Shown here: piece by piece, positions 1 through 7,852 of the stretch
Layout: every line of letters starts with the position of its first letter
Position numbering within the stretch: position 1 is the first letter of the stretch
Assembly (NCBI GenBank): GCA_036270095.1
Contig: DATBDE010000059.1
Coordinates: 1-21,655 of the forward strand
Direction of reading: 5' to 3'
Source of the DNA: DATBDE01 sp036270095
GTDB taxonomy: Bacteria; Actinomycetota; Thermoleophilia; Solirubrobacterales; Solirubrobacteraceae
DNA: 21,655 bases
Notes under the pieces: model-generated
The model's input: only the letters and a program-made list of their open reading frames with translations
The model's database searches: none
What the model was told of the DNA's origin: nothing
Translations under genes and position numbers: made by a program

Positions 1-918
1 CTTGCGAGGCCGGCGCTGGCGCGATCTGAGGACGTAGTAGATGGCCAGGGCGGCGGCGATCCCGGCCACGACCCCCCAGACCTGGGTCGGCACCTGGTTC
101 TGGTCGGCCAGGCGCAGCTCCAGCGCGTCGGCGCCACCCAAGGCGAGGCAGGCGCCCATCACCCCCACCGGCTTCCAGCGGCCGAAGATCACGGCGACGA
201 GGGCCAGGAACCCGCGGCCGGCCGTCATCTCCTGATGGAAGATGCCGACCTGGACGATGGCGAGGTTGGCGCCGGCGAGGCCGGCCAGCGCGCCTGCGGT
301 GAGCACGCCGAACCAGCGCACGCGCCGCACCGAGATGCCGGCGGTGTCGGCGCCGGAGGGCAGCTCGCCGGACGCACGGATGGCCAGCCCCCACTTGGTC
401 CGGAAGAGCAGGAACCAGGTGATGGGCACGAGCAGGAAGGCGAGATACAGCGTCCAGTCGTTCTTGAACAGCGCTGGCCCGAAGTCGGGGATCGACGACA
501 GCACCGGGATCTTGATGTCGCCGATGATCGGCACGACGATCTGGGCCTGGTTGCCGAAGATCTCGTCGAACAGGTAGCTCGTCAGGCCTGTCGCCGCGAG
601 GTTGATCCCCACCCCCGAGACGATCTGGTCCGCTTTGGCCTCGATCGTCAACAGCCCCATGACGACGGCGAAGAGCATCCCGGCGGCTATGCCGCAGACC
701 ACGCCCACGAACAGGCTGTGGGCCTTCCAGGCCATGAGGTAGCTGAAGAAGGCGCCGGCGAGCATGAAGCCCTCGAGACCGACGTTGAGCACGCCGGCGC
801 GCTCGGAGATGAGCTCGCCCATCGCGGCCAGGAGGATCGGCGTCGTGAGGATGAGCGCCTCGGCCAGCCACGCGGTGTCGAAAGGTCCGATCCCGATGGC
901 CGCGAACATGTGGGTCAC
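1..918 (-). CDS. BMP-type ABC importer permease 2 (3' end cut by window edge)
   Basis: Inner-membrane permease of the branched-chain/ribose-type superfamily (BPD_transp_2), the second of two permeases in a nucleoside/BMP-type importer (YufQ/NupQ-like). The frame is open on the minus strand to base 1, giving about 306 residues with no stop; the family is usually near 300-320, so little is missing. Near the N-terminus it carries the family signature GELISERAGVLNVGLEG, and the rest is a series of hydrophobic segments. I chose the GTG at 918-916 because it forms a GTGA overlap with the stop of permease 1 and has a GGAG eight bases upstream; an in-frame ATG at 909 is the alternative. It is the last visible gene of the importer. 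The family and role are secure; the transported compound is not known. Confidence 0.9.
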   Translation of the reverse strand, partial: MTHMFAAIGIGPFDTAWLAEALILTTPILLAAMGELISERAGVLNVGLEGFMLAGAFFSYLMAWKAHSLFVGVVCGIAAGMLFAVVMGLLTIEAKADQIVSGVGINLAATGLTSYLFDEIFGNQAQIVVPIIGDIKIPVLSSIPDFGPALFKNDWTLYLAFLLVPITWFLLFRTKWGLAIRASGELPSGADTAGISVRRVRWFGVLTAGALAGLAGANLAIVQVGIFHQEMTAGRGFLALVAVIFGRWKPVGVMGACLALGGADALELRLADQNQVPTQVWGVVAGIAAALAIYYVLRSRQRRPRK

Positions 919-2027
919 TTGCTCGGCTCCAGTTCAGCCCGCGGCGTGGGCGGGGCCGTGGCCTTCGGGGCGCGCGGCTTGGTGGTGCGCCGGCGCACGA
1001 GGTAGAGGATCGTCGTCGCGGCCAGCACGAGCACGATCATCAGCCCCTGGATGAAGTCCACCAGCGAGCTGGAGATGCCCACCGTGCCCTCCATGGTCTG
1101 CCCGCCCTGCTCCAGCGCGGCGAACAGCAACGCCGCCGGCACCGCGGCCAGCGCATTGTTGCGCGCGAGCAGCGCCACGGCGATGCCGGTGAAGCCGTAG
1201 GTGCCGCCGAAGTCCTCCCCGACCTGCGGCGTGGTGCCGGCGGCGACCAGCGACGCGCCGGCCAGTCCGGCCAGGGCGCCGGAGAGCATGATCGCGCGCA
1301 CGCCGATGCGCTCGGGCGACACGCCCGCCTCACGGGCGATCATCTCGCCCGAGCCGACGAGCCGCATGCGGAACCCGGCCAGCGTGCGCGCCAGCAAGAA
1401 GGCGATGAGGATCGCGGCGATGGGCACGAGCACGATGTCCCAGTGCAGGTCGGTGTTCTTCAGCAGCTCGGGCCAGCGGGCGCTGTTGGGGAACGCCGCA
1501 GTCAGCGGCAGCGGCGAGGTGTGGTCGTGCAGTGGTCCGCGCACCCACCACGCCAAGAGCTGGGCCGCGATGAGGTTGAGCAGCAGCGTCGAGAGGATCT
1601 CGTTGACGCCGCGCTTGGCCCACAGCCAGGCCGCGATCCCCGCGTAGAGCGCGCCGCCGACCATGCCCGCCACCAGCACCAGCGGCAGGTGGAGCCCGGC
1701 CGGGAGGTGGATCTTCAGCGCCACCACGGTGACGAACATCCCGCCGACCAGGATCTGGCCCGGGAACCCGACGTGGAAGCGACCGGCTTTGAACACGACG
1801 ATCCAGCCCAGCGCCACCAGCGTCAGCGGCACCATCTTGGCCAGCGTGCCGGCGAGGTTCAGCTGGCTGCCGAACGCTCCGCTGACGAAGGCGTCGGCCC
1901 CGGAGGTGAACGACACCCCCGCCGCGACGACGAAGATGAGCGCCACCAGCAGAGCCAGGATGGCCACGCACACCGAGAGGACGAAGTCCAAGCCGCCGGT
2001 CGCCAGCCTCGCGCGCATGCTGTTCAC
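915..2027 (-). CDS. BMP-type ABC importer permease 1
   Basis: Inner-membrane permease of 370 residues (BPD_transp_2, YufP/NupP-like), partner of the permease downstream. An N-terminal hydrophobic segment (about residues 15-40) is followed by a periplasmic-looking loop and then repeated membrane segments; the motif GFPGQILVGGM is typical of this subfamily. The C-terminal tail is basic and proline-rich. The start is GTG at 2027-2025, which overlaps the ATPase stop in a GTGA arrangement, implying translational coupling. Its own stop overlaps the next permease in the same way. These features place it in a standard lipoprotein-ATPase-permease-permease order. In known members such importers carry purine nucleosides or related compounds; the substrate here is unproven. 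Confidence 0.93.
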   Translation of the reverse strand: MNSMRARLATGGLDFVLSVCVAILALLVALIFVVAAGVSFTSGADAFVSGAFGSQLNLAGTLAKMVPLTLVALGWIVVFKAGRFHVGFPGQILVGGMFVTVVALKIHLPAGLHLPLVLVAGMVGGALYAGIAAWLWAKRGVNEILSTLLLNLIAAQLLAWWVRGPLHDHTSPLPLTAAFPNSARWPELLKNTDLHWDIVLVPIAAILIAFLLARTLAGFRMRLVGSGEMIAREAGVSPERIGVRAIMLSGALAGLAGASLVAAGTTPQVGEDFGGTYGFTGIAVALLARNNALAAVPAALLFAALEQGGQTMEGTVGISSSLVDFIQGLMIVLVLAATTILYLVRRRTTKPRAPKATAPPTPRAELEPSK

Positions 2028-3598
2028 GTGGGCACCGTCCGTCCGCTCGCCGCCACCCCCGCGTCGGCCTCCGAGCCGCCCATCAGCATCCCCACCGTCT
2101 CCAGGTCGGCCTCGCCTCCGTCGAGCACGCGCAGGAACCGCCCATCGACCATGACCGCGAAGCGGTCGGCCATGGTGAAGATCTCGTCGAGCTCGAAGGA
2201 GATGAGCAGGATCGCGCCGCCGGCCTTCTTCTTGTCATTGAGCTCGTTGTAGACGAACTCGATGGCGCCGACGTCCAGCCCGCGCGTGGGCTGGAAGGCG
2301 ATCACGAGCCGCGGGTCGCGCCCGAGCTCGCGCGCCAGCACGAGCTTCTGCTGGTTGCCGCCCGAGAGCTGCCGCACCGGCACGTCCACGCCCGGCGTCT
2401 TGACGTCGTAGTTGCGCACCAGCGTCTCGGACCGCTCGCGCGCCGCGTCGAAGTCGATCACGCCGCGCTTGGCGTAGCGGCCGCGCGCGAATTCCTTCAT
2501 CAGGAGGTTGTCGAGCACGTTGAGCTCGAGCGCGACGCCCTCGCGGTGACGGTCCTCGGGCACGATCGCGCCGCCGGCGTCGGTGAACGTGAGCGGAGAG
2601 AGCTTCTTCAGCGCCTTGCCCTCGAGCCGGATCTCGCCGGCGTCGGCCTGACGCAGCCCGATCAGCGCCTCGACGAGCTCGGTCTGGCCGTTCCCCGCGA
2701 CCCCGGCCACCCCGAAGACCTCGCCCGCGCGCACCTCGAAGCCGATGTCGTCGATCAGCGTCCGGCCCTCGTCGTCGGCCACCGTCAGCCCCGACACCTC
2801 GAGCACGGGCTTGCCCGCCTGCACGATCGGGCGCTGCACCCGCAGCGTGACCTCGCGGCCGACCATCATCTTGGCCAGCTCCGGTTTGTCGACGTCGGCG
2901 ATGTTCACGGTGTCCACCACGCGCGCGTCGCGCAGCACCGTGCACCGATCCACCAGGCCGAACAGCTCGTCGAGCTTGTGGGTGATGAAGATGACCGACC
3001 GACCCTGATCGGCCAGGTCGCGGATGAAGATCCCCAGCTCGTGCCACTCGGGCGGCGTCAGCGCCGCCGTGGGCTCGTCCAGGATCAGCAGGTCGGCGCC
3101 GCGGTAGAGCAGCTTGATGATCTCGACCCGCTGTCGCGCCCCCACGGTCAGGTCCGAGACCGTCGAGTGCGGATCCACGTTGAGGCCGAACTTCTCGCAC
3201 AGCTCGGCCACCTCACGCTCCACCTTCTTGAGCCGGATGAGGCCGGGGAGCAGGGACGGGGCCATGGCGATGTTCTCGGCCACCGTCATATCCGGCACCA
3301 GCTTGAAGTGCTGGTGGACCATCCCGATCCCCAGGTCGAGCGCGTCCTCGGGGCTCTTGATCTCGACCTCGCGGCCGTTGACGAAGATCTGACCGCCGTC
3401 GGGCTTGTAGAGCCCGTAGACGACGTTCATCAGCGTGGTCTTGCCGGCGCCGTTCTCCCCCAGCAAACCCAGGACCTCGGCCTTCCGGACGTCCAGCGAA
3501 ACGTCGTCGTTCGCCAGAACGCCCGGGAAGACCTTCGTGATGCCGACGAGGCGGAGCGCCTCGGGACTGCCCGATTGGCGCTCCGCGCCGCCTGTCAT
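2024..3598 (-). CDS. BMP-type ABC importer ATPase with two nucleotide-binding domains
   Basis: Cytoplasmic energising subunit of 524 residues with two fused ABC domains, as in sugar and nucleoside importers (YufO/NupO, RbsA-like). Domain 1 has Walker A GENGAGKT (about 47-54), Q-loop near Gln96, signature LTVGARQR (about 150-157), Walker B LLILDEPTAAL (about 170-180) and the switch His in ITHK (about 207). Domain 2 has the usual degenerate Walker A (GVAGNGQTE), a full LSGGNQQK signature and the PTRGLDVGA block. One strong and one weak ATP site is normal for this family. The ATG at 3598 is preceded by AGGA directly and by GAGGTGA ten bases upstream. It lies 18 bases after the lipoprotein gene and overlaps permease 1 by 4 bases. 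Confidence 0.95.
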   Translation of the reverse strand: MTGGAERQSGSPEALRLVGITKVFPGVLANDDVSLDVRKAEVLGLLGENGAGKTTLMNVVYGLYKPDGGQIFVNGREVEIKSPEDALDLGIGMVHQHFKLVPDMTVAENIAMAPSLLPGLIRLKKVEREVAELCEKFGLNVDPHSTVSDLTVGARQRVEIIKLLYRGADLLILDEPTAALTPPEWHELGIFIRDLADQGRSVIFITHKLDELFGLVDRCTVLRDARVVDTVNIADVDKPELAKMMVGREVTLRVQRPIVQAGKPVLEVSGLTVADDEGRTLIDDIGFEVRAGEVFGVAGVAGNGQTELVEALIGLRQADAGEIRLEGKALKKLSPLTFTDAGGAIVPEDRHREGVALELNVLDNLLMKEFARGRYAKRGVIDFDAARERSETLVRNYDVKTPGVDVPVRQLSGGNQQKLVLARELGRDPRLVIAFQPTRGLDVGAIEFVYNELNDKKKAGGAILLISFELDEIFTMADRFAVMVDGRFLRVLDGGEADLETVGMLMGGSEADAGVAASGRTVPT

Positions 3599-3616
3599 TC
3601 CTAAACCGTCACCTCG

Positions 3617-4732
3617 TTACGAGGTCTTGTTCGCGTTCTGCACGGGCCCGTTGAACCCCTCTTGGTAGGGGTAGTCCGGGCGCGGGTTGATCGCGTTGGC
3701 CGGCAGCTTGATCTTGCCGCTGTTGACGCCGGCGATCGTGTCCTTGGTGACCTTCGCGACCGTCGCGTTCTTCTGGTACTTCGGGCACAGCTGCATGGTC
3801 TGCAGCTTCGGGTCCTGAAGGTCGAGGAAGATCGCGCCGGGCTTGAGCGTGCCCTTGGCGTAATTCGAGACCATGACGTTGGTGGCCGCGAGGTTGTTGA
3901 CGATCTCGGTCCCGACGATGTTGTCGTACGACGTGCAGTCCGGGATGGTCAGCTTGAACATGGCCGGATTCTTGCCGGACGCCTTGCCCGCAGCGTAGGC
4001 GCCCGCGATGCCGGCGTCGAGGAACGGGAAGACGACATCGGCGCCGTCGGTGATCATCGCCGAGGTGGCCGCCTTGGCCTTGGCCACGTCGTTGAAGTCA
4101 CCGACGATGTTGCTCAGGACCTTGATGTTCGGCTTGACGCTCTTGGCGCCGGCCGCGAACGCTGCGGCGGCCTGGGTGGTCGGCGGGATCTCCGCGCCGC
4201 CCACGTAGCCGACGGTGCCGGTCTTGGTCATGTTTGCCGCGATGACGCCGCCGACGTAGGCCGGCGCGCCCCAGTCGTTGGCGAAGCCGGTCACGTTCTT
4301 CTGGTACTGCGGGGTGTACCCGGCGATGGTGATGAAGTACTTCGACGAAAACTTCGGCGCCAGCACGTTGAAGATGGGGCCGAAGGCCGCGCTCACGCCC
4401 ACCACCAAGTTGTTGAGCGGCGCCAGCGTGTTGACGGCGTCGGTGCGCTGCGCGTCAGTCGCCTTGTTCTCGAGCGTCGACGTCAGCTTGATGTTCGGAT
4501 CCGCCTGCGTCGCAGCCAGGATGCCCTGGTAGGCGGCCTGGTTGAAGGACTTGTCGTTCTTGGGCCCGATCAGCGCAGCGCCGACCTTGACCTGCTTGCC
4601 GCTGCTGCTCGCCGTCGACGACGAGCTGCTGCTGTTGGAGCTGCTGCCGCAGGCCGCGAGCACGACCGCCGCAACCACCAACGCGCTCACCAGTGCCAGC
4701 GCGCCCCTACGTCCCCGAGCAATCCCTCTCAT
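3617..4732 (-). CDS. BMP/PnrA-family substrate-binding lipoprotein of the ABC importer
   Basis: Extracytoplasmic solute-binding lipoprotein of 371 residues, BMP (PnrA/TmpC-like) family. The chosen ATG (4732-4730) has a strong GAGGAGAGG ribosome site just upstream; an upstream in-frame start at 4774 would add 14 residues and lacks this support. Residues 1-27 are a signal peptide (basic start, hydrophobic core) ending in a lipobox LAAC with Cys28 as lipidation site. A serine-rich linker of about 20 residues follows, then the periplasmic-binding fold, including VKVGAALIGPKNDKSFNQAA near the mature N-terminus. It is the first gene of the importer set, directly followed by the ATPase. In characterised members the ligand is often a purine nucleoside; here the neighbouring amidohydrolases suggest a nitrogen-rich ligand, which is inference. 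Confidence 0.93.
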   Translation of the reverse strand: MRGIARGRRGALALVSALVVAAVVLAACGSSSNSSSSSSTASSSGKQVKVGAALIGPKNDKSFNQAAYQGILAATQADPNIKLTSTLENKATDAQRTDAVNTLAPLNNLVVGVSAAFGPIFNVLAPKFSSKYFITIAGYTPQYQKNVTGFANDWGAPAYVGGVIAANMTKTGTVGYVGGAEIPPTTQAAAAFAAGAKSVKPNIKVLSNIVGDFNDVAKAKAATSAMITDGADVVFPFLDAGIAGAYAAGKASGKNPAMFKLTIPDCTSYDNIVGTEIVNNLAATNVMVSNYAKGTLKPGAIFLDLQDPKLQTMQLCPKYQKNATVAKVTKDTIAGVNSGKIKLPANAINPRPDYPYQEGFNGPVQNANKTS

Positions 4733-4893
4733 GACCTCTCCTCGTTGGACAACTCGTCGCTCAGCTTCCCACAAAGGTCCTACGAATGCCTATGGCCGGA
4801 CGTTAAGCGTGGGTGAACGGCCGACTGATGGTCACGCCTGGCCGGCGCGAGTATCCCCAAGCCCCCGGATCATGTCATCGAGGAAGTCCCGCT
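4733..4893 (-). promoter_or_regulatory. Intergenic region before the importer, possible internal promoter
   Basis: This 161-base gap between the amidohydrolase stop and the lipoprotein start is the longest non-coding stretch in the window. On the minus strand it holds TAACGT (4805-4800), which fits the TANNNT pattern of an actinobacterial -10, but there is no convincing -35 at the usual distance. A strong ribosome site (GAGGAGAGG) sits next to the lipoprotein start. I see no T-tract terminator and no recognisable riboswitch fold. An independent promoter allowing importer expression apart from the upstream enzymes is plausible but unproven. Confidence 0.3.
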
Positions 4894-5877
4894 TTAGGGT
4901 CGAGGGTTTCCCCGCAGCCCGAACAGCCGTGTCGCGTTGGCGCTGTTCACGCGCTCGAGCACGTCGCTGGACAAGCCCGCGCCGTCCAGCGCGTCAGACC
5001 GCGCCGGGTCCCAGAACGGGTAGTCGGTCCCGTACATGAGGTGGTCCGGCCCGAAGAACTCCAGCGTCGAGCGCAGGGCCGGCGGCCACGCGCACACCGA
5101 GTCGGTGTGCAGCAGCTTCAGCGTCTCGCTCGGGGGCGCCGAGAGCTTGCCCATGCCGTTGGGCATGCGCCCCGCCTCGTAGTCGATGCGCCCGACCAGC
5201 TGCGGGATCAGGCTGCCGGCGTGGCCGAGGACGAGGGTGAAGTCGGGATGGCGCTCATAGAGCCCGCCCAGGACCAGGCGCAGCGCGGCGGTGGAGGTGT
5301 CGACGAGGAAGCCGAGCGTGGAGATCAGGGCGTAGGCGTCGACCTCCTTGGCCACCAGGGGGTACGTGGGGTGGATGTAGAGGGGAACGCCCAGCGCCGC
5401 GGCGGCGTCGAAGACGACGGTCAGGCCCGGGTCGTCCAGCGGCGTCCCCGCCACGTTCGAGTAGATCATCGCCCCGACGGCGCCGCCGCCCACCGCGCGC
5501 TCGAGCTCGGCCGCCGCGGCCTCGGGCGCCTGCATGGGCAGAACGGCGAGCACGGCGAGGCGGTCGGCGTGGTCGGACGCCAGCCCGTTGAGCTCGTCGT
5601 TGACGTCGCGCGCGATCGCCGGGGCGTCGGACTTCGGGAACCAGTCGACGCCGGGCACGTTGGTGCTGAGCACCGCGAAGTCGATGCCCTGCCCGCCCAT
5701 CTCGCGCAGGCGCAGCTCGAGGTCCTCCATGTTGGGCTGGAGCACGTGCCCGTTGCCCTCGCCGTACTCGATCTGCGGGGCGTCGGCGTTGTCGACGATG
5801 CGCGGCATCGCGGTGCGCGCCCGCAGGGCGGCGACGAGCGTGGAGGGGATGAAGTGGGTGTGGACGTCGATGGTCAT
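4894..5877 (-). CDS. Amidohydrolase-2 family protein (ACMSD-like), copy A
   Basis: Predicted cytoplasmic metal-dependent TIM-barrel hydrolase or decarboxylase of 327 residues (amidohydrolase 2, the family of 2-amino-3-carboxymuconate semialdehyde decarboxylase). All expected metal or catalytic positions are visible: His6-x-His8 in DVHTHFIP, His169 in YIHP, His219 in LGHAGS and Asp285 in YGTDYPF. The start is ATG 5877-5875, giving an ATGA overlap with the DUF1989 stop; a start further upstream at 5925 would lie inside the DUF1989 gene. It is the last enzyme gene before the importer. A second family member (18092-19102) sits in the same position behind another DUF1989 gene. Family members either decarboxylate unsaturated acids or hydrolyse C-N or C-O bonds; the substrate cannot be set from sequence. 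Confidence 0.92.
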   Translation of the reverse strand: MTIDVHTHFIPSTLVAALRARTAMPRIVDNADAPQIEYGEGNGHVLQPNMEDLELRLREMGGQGIDFAVLSTNVPGVDWFPKSDAPAIARDVNDELNGLASDHADRLAVLAVLPMQAPEAAAAELERAVGGGAVGAMIYSNVAGTPLDDPGLTVVFDAAAALGVPLYIHPTYPLVAKEVDAYALISTLGFLVDTSTAALRLVLGGLYERHPDFTLVLGHAGSLIPQLVGRIDYEAGRMPNGMGKLSAPPSETLKLLHTDSVCAWPPALRSTLEFFGPDHLMYGTDYPFWDPARSDALDGAGLSSDVLERVNSANATRLFGLRGNPRP

Positions 5878-7007
5878 GCGAACGACACGAAGGGCCGCCG
5901 GACCCGGGTCACGTGGGCGTTGCACCAGCGCATGAAGGCGGCGCGCAGGGCCTCGCCTTGCGTCTCGCCGTAGATGCCGGTGGCGATGAGCCCGGCGAGG
6001 ATGCGCTCCTCGTCGGCGTTGAGCTCGATCTCGAGCGTCTCGGTGGCCGGCGCGGGGCGGTACGCGGGCGCGTAGTCGGGGTCCCGCTCGAGCGCGCGCC
6101 CGGCCAGCACCAGGACGTCGGCAAGGTCGTCGGTGCGCACCTGGCTCTCCATCCTGCCCCAGCGCTCCTGCACGGCGTCGACCAGGGCCTCGGTGTCGGG
6201 TGAGGCCTCATAGACCTCGAGCTTGATCGGGGTGAAGGTGAAGTTGTTGATGCCGACGAGATCGCCCAGACCGCAGATCACCGCGGCGGCGAGCGTGTCG
6301 AACATGGCCAGGAGGTCGATGCGGTCGCCCTTCTGCGCCGGGTTCCACTTGAACGTGCGCCGGCCGTGCGGGTCGATCGTCGTCGCCATCCACAGGTTGA
6401 ACGAGTCGTGGACGTCGTCGGGGGTGAGGCGGTACTCGCGGATGGCCTCGGCCAGCGAGTCCTGGCAGTTGGCGTGCGTGGTCAGGCCCCAGCCGAGCTC
6501 CTCGAACACGCGGTTGCAGCGGTGGCCGACGATGTCGAGCTCGCACGTGTCGGCGATCTCGAGGATCGAGTACATCGGCCGCCCGCGCGGCGCGTTGGTC
6601 CAGATGAACTCGCCCTTGCGCGGGTCGAAGGACTGGAAGCTGCGGGTGAAGCCGCAGTCGAGGAACTCCTTGTGGTCGTGCAGGTTGAAGGCGTTGAGGT
6701 CCACGCACGTGCCGCCCTCGAGCTGCTCGATGCGGAACACCTCACCGCGCAGCACCGGCACCGCCTTGCCGGTGACCGGCTCCAGCGTCGTCTCCCAGCG
6801 CTTCTTGCCGTAGGCCGGGAACGGCGTCTCGAGGACGTCGCGGTAGGCGGTGCCCCCGACGTGGCCGTCGGCTCCGGCCAGCCGGTCGTTGACGTGCTCG
6901 AGCAGCGTGCTCCGCAGCGCCTCCTCGCGGGTGGCGCCGCGCTCGCCCGCCGACACGACGCGGTCGAGGAAGCCGATCTGGGTCTCGTAGAGCTCGACGC
7001 TGGCCAT
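5874..7007 (-). CDS. DUF1989 (urea carboxylase-associated family) protein with extra N- and C-terminal segments, copy A
   Basis: Protein of 377 residues whose middle (about 80-268) is a DUF1989 domain, a family often found with urea or guanidine carboxylase genes but without a settled reaction. Visible family features are DLNAFNLHDHKEF, GRPMYSI, CELDIVGHRCN (161-165 area), HANCQDSL, a KGD turn and the closing TPIKLEV. It is much longer than copy B (212 residues). Both added ends carry the pattern GxxGxTxxEALR: residues 21-32 and 344-355. The ATG at 7007 has GGGAGGG seven bases upstream. The gene follows the SDR gene by 14 bases and overlaps the amidohydrolase start (ATGA), so the two products are probably made in step. 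Function unknown; a partner or enzyme in the amidohydrolase pathway is inference. Confidence 0.87.
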   Translation of the reverse strand: MASVELYETQIGFLDRVVSAGERGATREEALRSTLLEHVNDRLAGADGHVGGTAYRDVLETPFPAYGKKRWETTLEPVTGKAVPVLRGEVFRIEQLEGGTCVDLNAFNLHDHKEFLDCGFTRSFQSFDPRKGEFIWTNAPRGRPMYSILEIADTCELDIVGHRCNRVFEELGWGLTTHANCQDSLAEAIREYRLTPDDVHDSFNLWMATTIDPHGRRTFKWNPAQKGDRIDLLAMFDTLAAAVICGLGDLVGINNFTFTPIKLEVYEASPDTEALVDAVQERWGRMESQVRTDDLADVLVLAGRALERDPDYAPAYRPAPATETLEIELNADEERILAGLIATGIYGETQGEALRAAFMRWCNAHVTRVRRPFVSFA

Positions 7008-7021
7008 CCCTGGCCCTCCCG

Positions 7022-7819
7022 CTATACGTCCATGAGCGCCTTGCGCTGCGCGCCGTCCACCGGGATGTGCGCGCCGTTGACGAAGCTCGCCCGCGGCGAG
7101 GCCACGAACGCCACCACGTTGGCGACCTCGTCGGGCTCGCAGATCCGGCCCAGCGGGATGCTGGAGACGGCGAGCTCGTGCGCGCGATCCTGGTCGACGC
7201 CCTTGTCGCGGGCGAACGCCTTCTCGAGCCCGTCCCAGCGATCGGTGTTGACCGGCCCCGGATTGACGGTGTTCACGCGCACGCCGTAGCGGCCGTACTG
7301 CTCGGCGGCCGAGGAGGCGAAGTTGTGGTCGGCGGCGTTGGCGGCGCCGGCGGTGACCTCCCAGTAGCTGGGCTTGAGGCCGTCGTTGCCGACGACGAGC
7401 ACGACGCTGCCGCTGCCGCGCTCGCGCATGTGCGGGAGGACGGCCTTGCACGAGCGCACGTAGCCCATGAACTTCAGGCCCAGGCTCACGGCCCAGTGCT
7501 CCTCGGTGAGCTCCTCGATCAGGCCGCCGGGCGAGGAGCCGGCGCAGGTCACGAGGATGTCGATGCGGCCGAGCTTGTCGATGGCCTCGGCGACCACGCG
7601 CTCGACGTCCTCGGGCTGCGACATGTCGCCGGCGATGCCCACGACCTTCTGCCCGGTGGCGTCGGCGAGCTCCTTCGCGGCCGCCTCCAGCGGCTCGGGC
7701 GAGCGCGCGTTGATGGCCACGTCGCAGCCCTCCTGCGCGAACAGCCGCGCGCACGACTGGCCGATTCCCTTGCTGGCTCCGGTCACGAGCACGGTCGAGC
7801 CTGACAACCCGAGATCCAC
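7022..7819 (-). CDS. SDR-family protein with atypical active site
   Basis: Rossmann-fold short-chain dehydrogenase/reductase family protein of 265 residues. The nucleotide-binding motif TGASKGIG (13-20), the LVTCAG motif (89-94) and the RVNTVNPGPV block (181-190) are clear, so it should bind NAD(P). However, the catalytic set is not where expected: the YxxxK site reads AGAAN (157-161) and the catalytic Ser position after VVLVV is Gly144. Tyr152 in PSYWEV lies five residues before the Tyr slot and has no Lys four residues on. The frame is intact with no sign of decay. The start is GTG 7819 behind a perfect AGGAGG at five-base spacing. It lies between the amidase and DUF1989 genes. It may be a non-classical SDR or a binding protein. 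Confidence 0.9.
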   Translation of the reverse strand: MDLGLSGSTVLVTGASKGIGQSCARLFAQEGCDVAINARSPEPLEAAAKELADATGQKVVGIAGDMSQPEDVERVVAEAIDKLGRIDILVTCAGSSPGGLIEELTEEHWAVSLGLKFMGYVRSCKAVLPHMRERGSGSVVLVVGNDGLKPSYWEVTAGAANAADHNFASSAAEQYGRYGVRVNTVNPGPVNTDRWDGLEKAFARDKGVDQDRAHELAVSSIPLGRICEPDEVANVVAFVASPRASFVNGAHIPVDGAQRKALMDV

Positions 7820-7852
7820 CTGTCCTCCTTCCGCCCCGTCGGCCGGGATGGG

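Noticed and set aside
235..1005. Long plus-strand open frame opposite the permease genes
   Set aside because: Composition is rich in Arg, Gly, His and Asp typical of antisense frames in GC-rich DNA; the minus strand holds clear permease sequences.
4605..4660. Simple repeat at the serine-rich part of the lipoprotein gene
   Set aside because: It encodes the usual flexible linker after the lipidated Cys and needs no separate explanation.
2546..4816. Plus-strand open frames opposite the ATPase and lipoprotein genes
   Set aside because: They mirror well-recognised ABC importer genes and show no domain of their own.
4733..4893. Possible guanidine or purine riboswitch before the importer
   Set aside because: DUF1989 and BMP genes can be riboswitch-controlled, but I could not find the conserved core of either class here.
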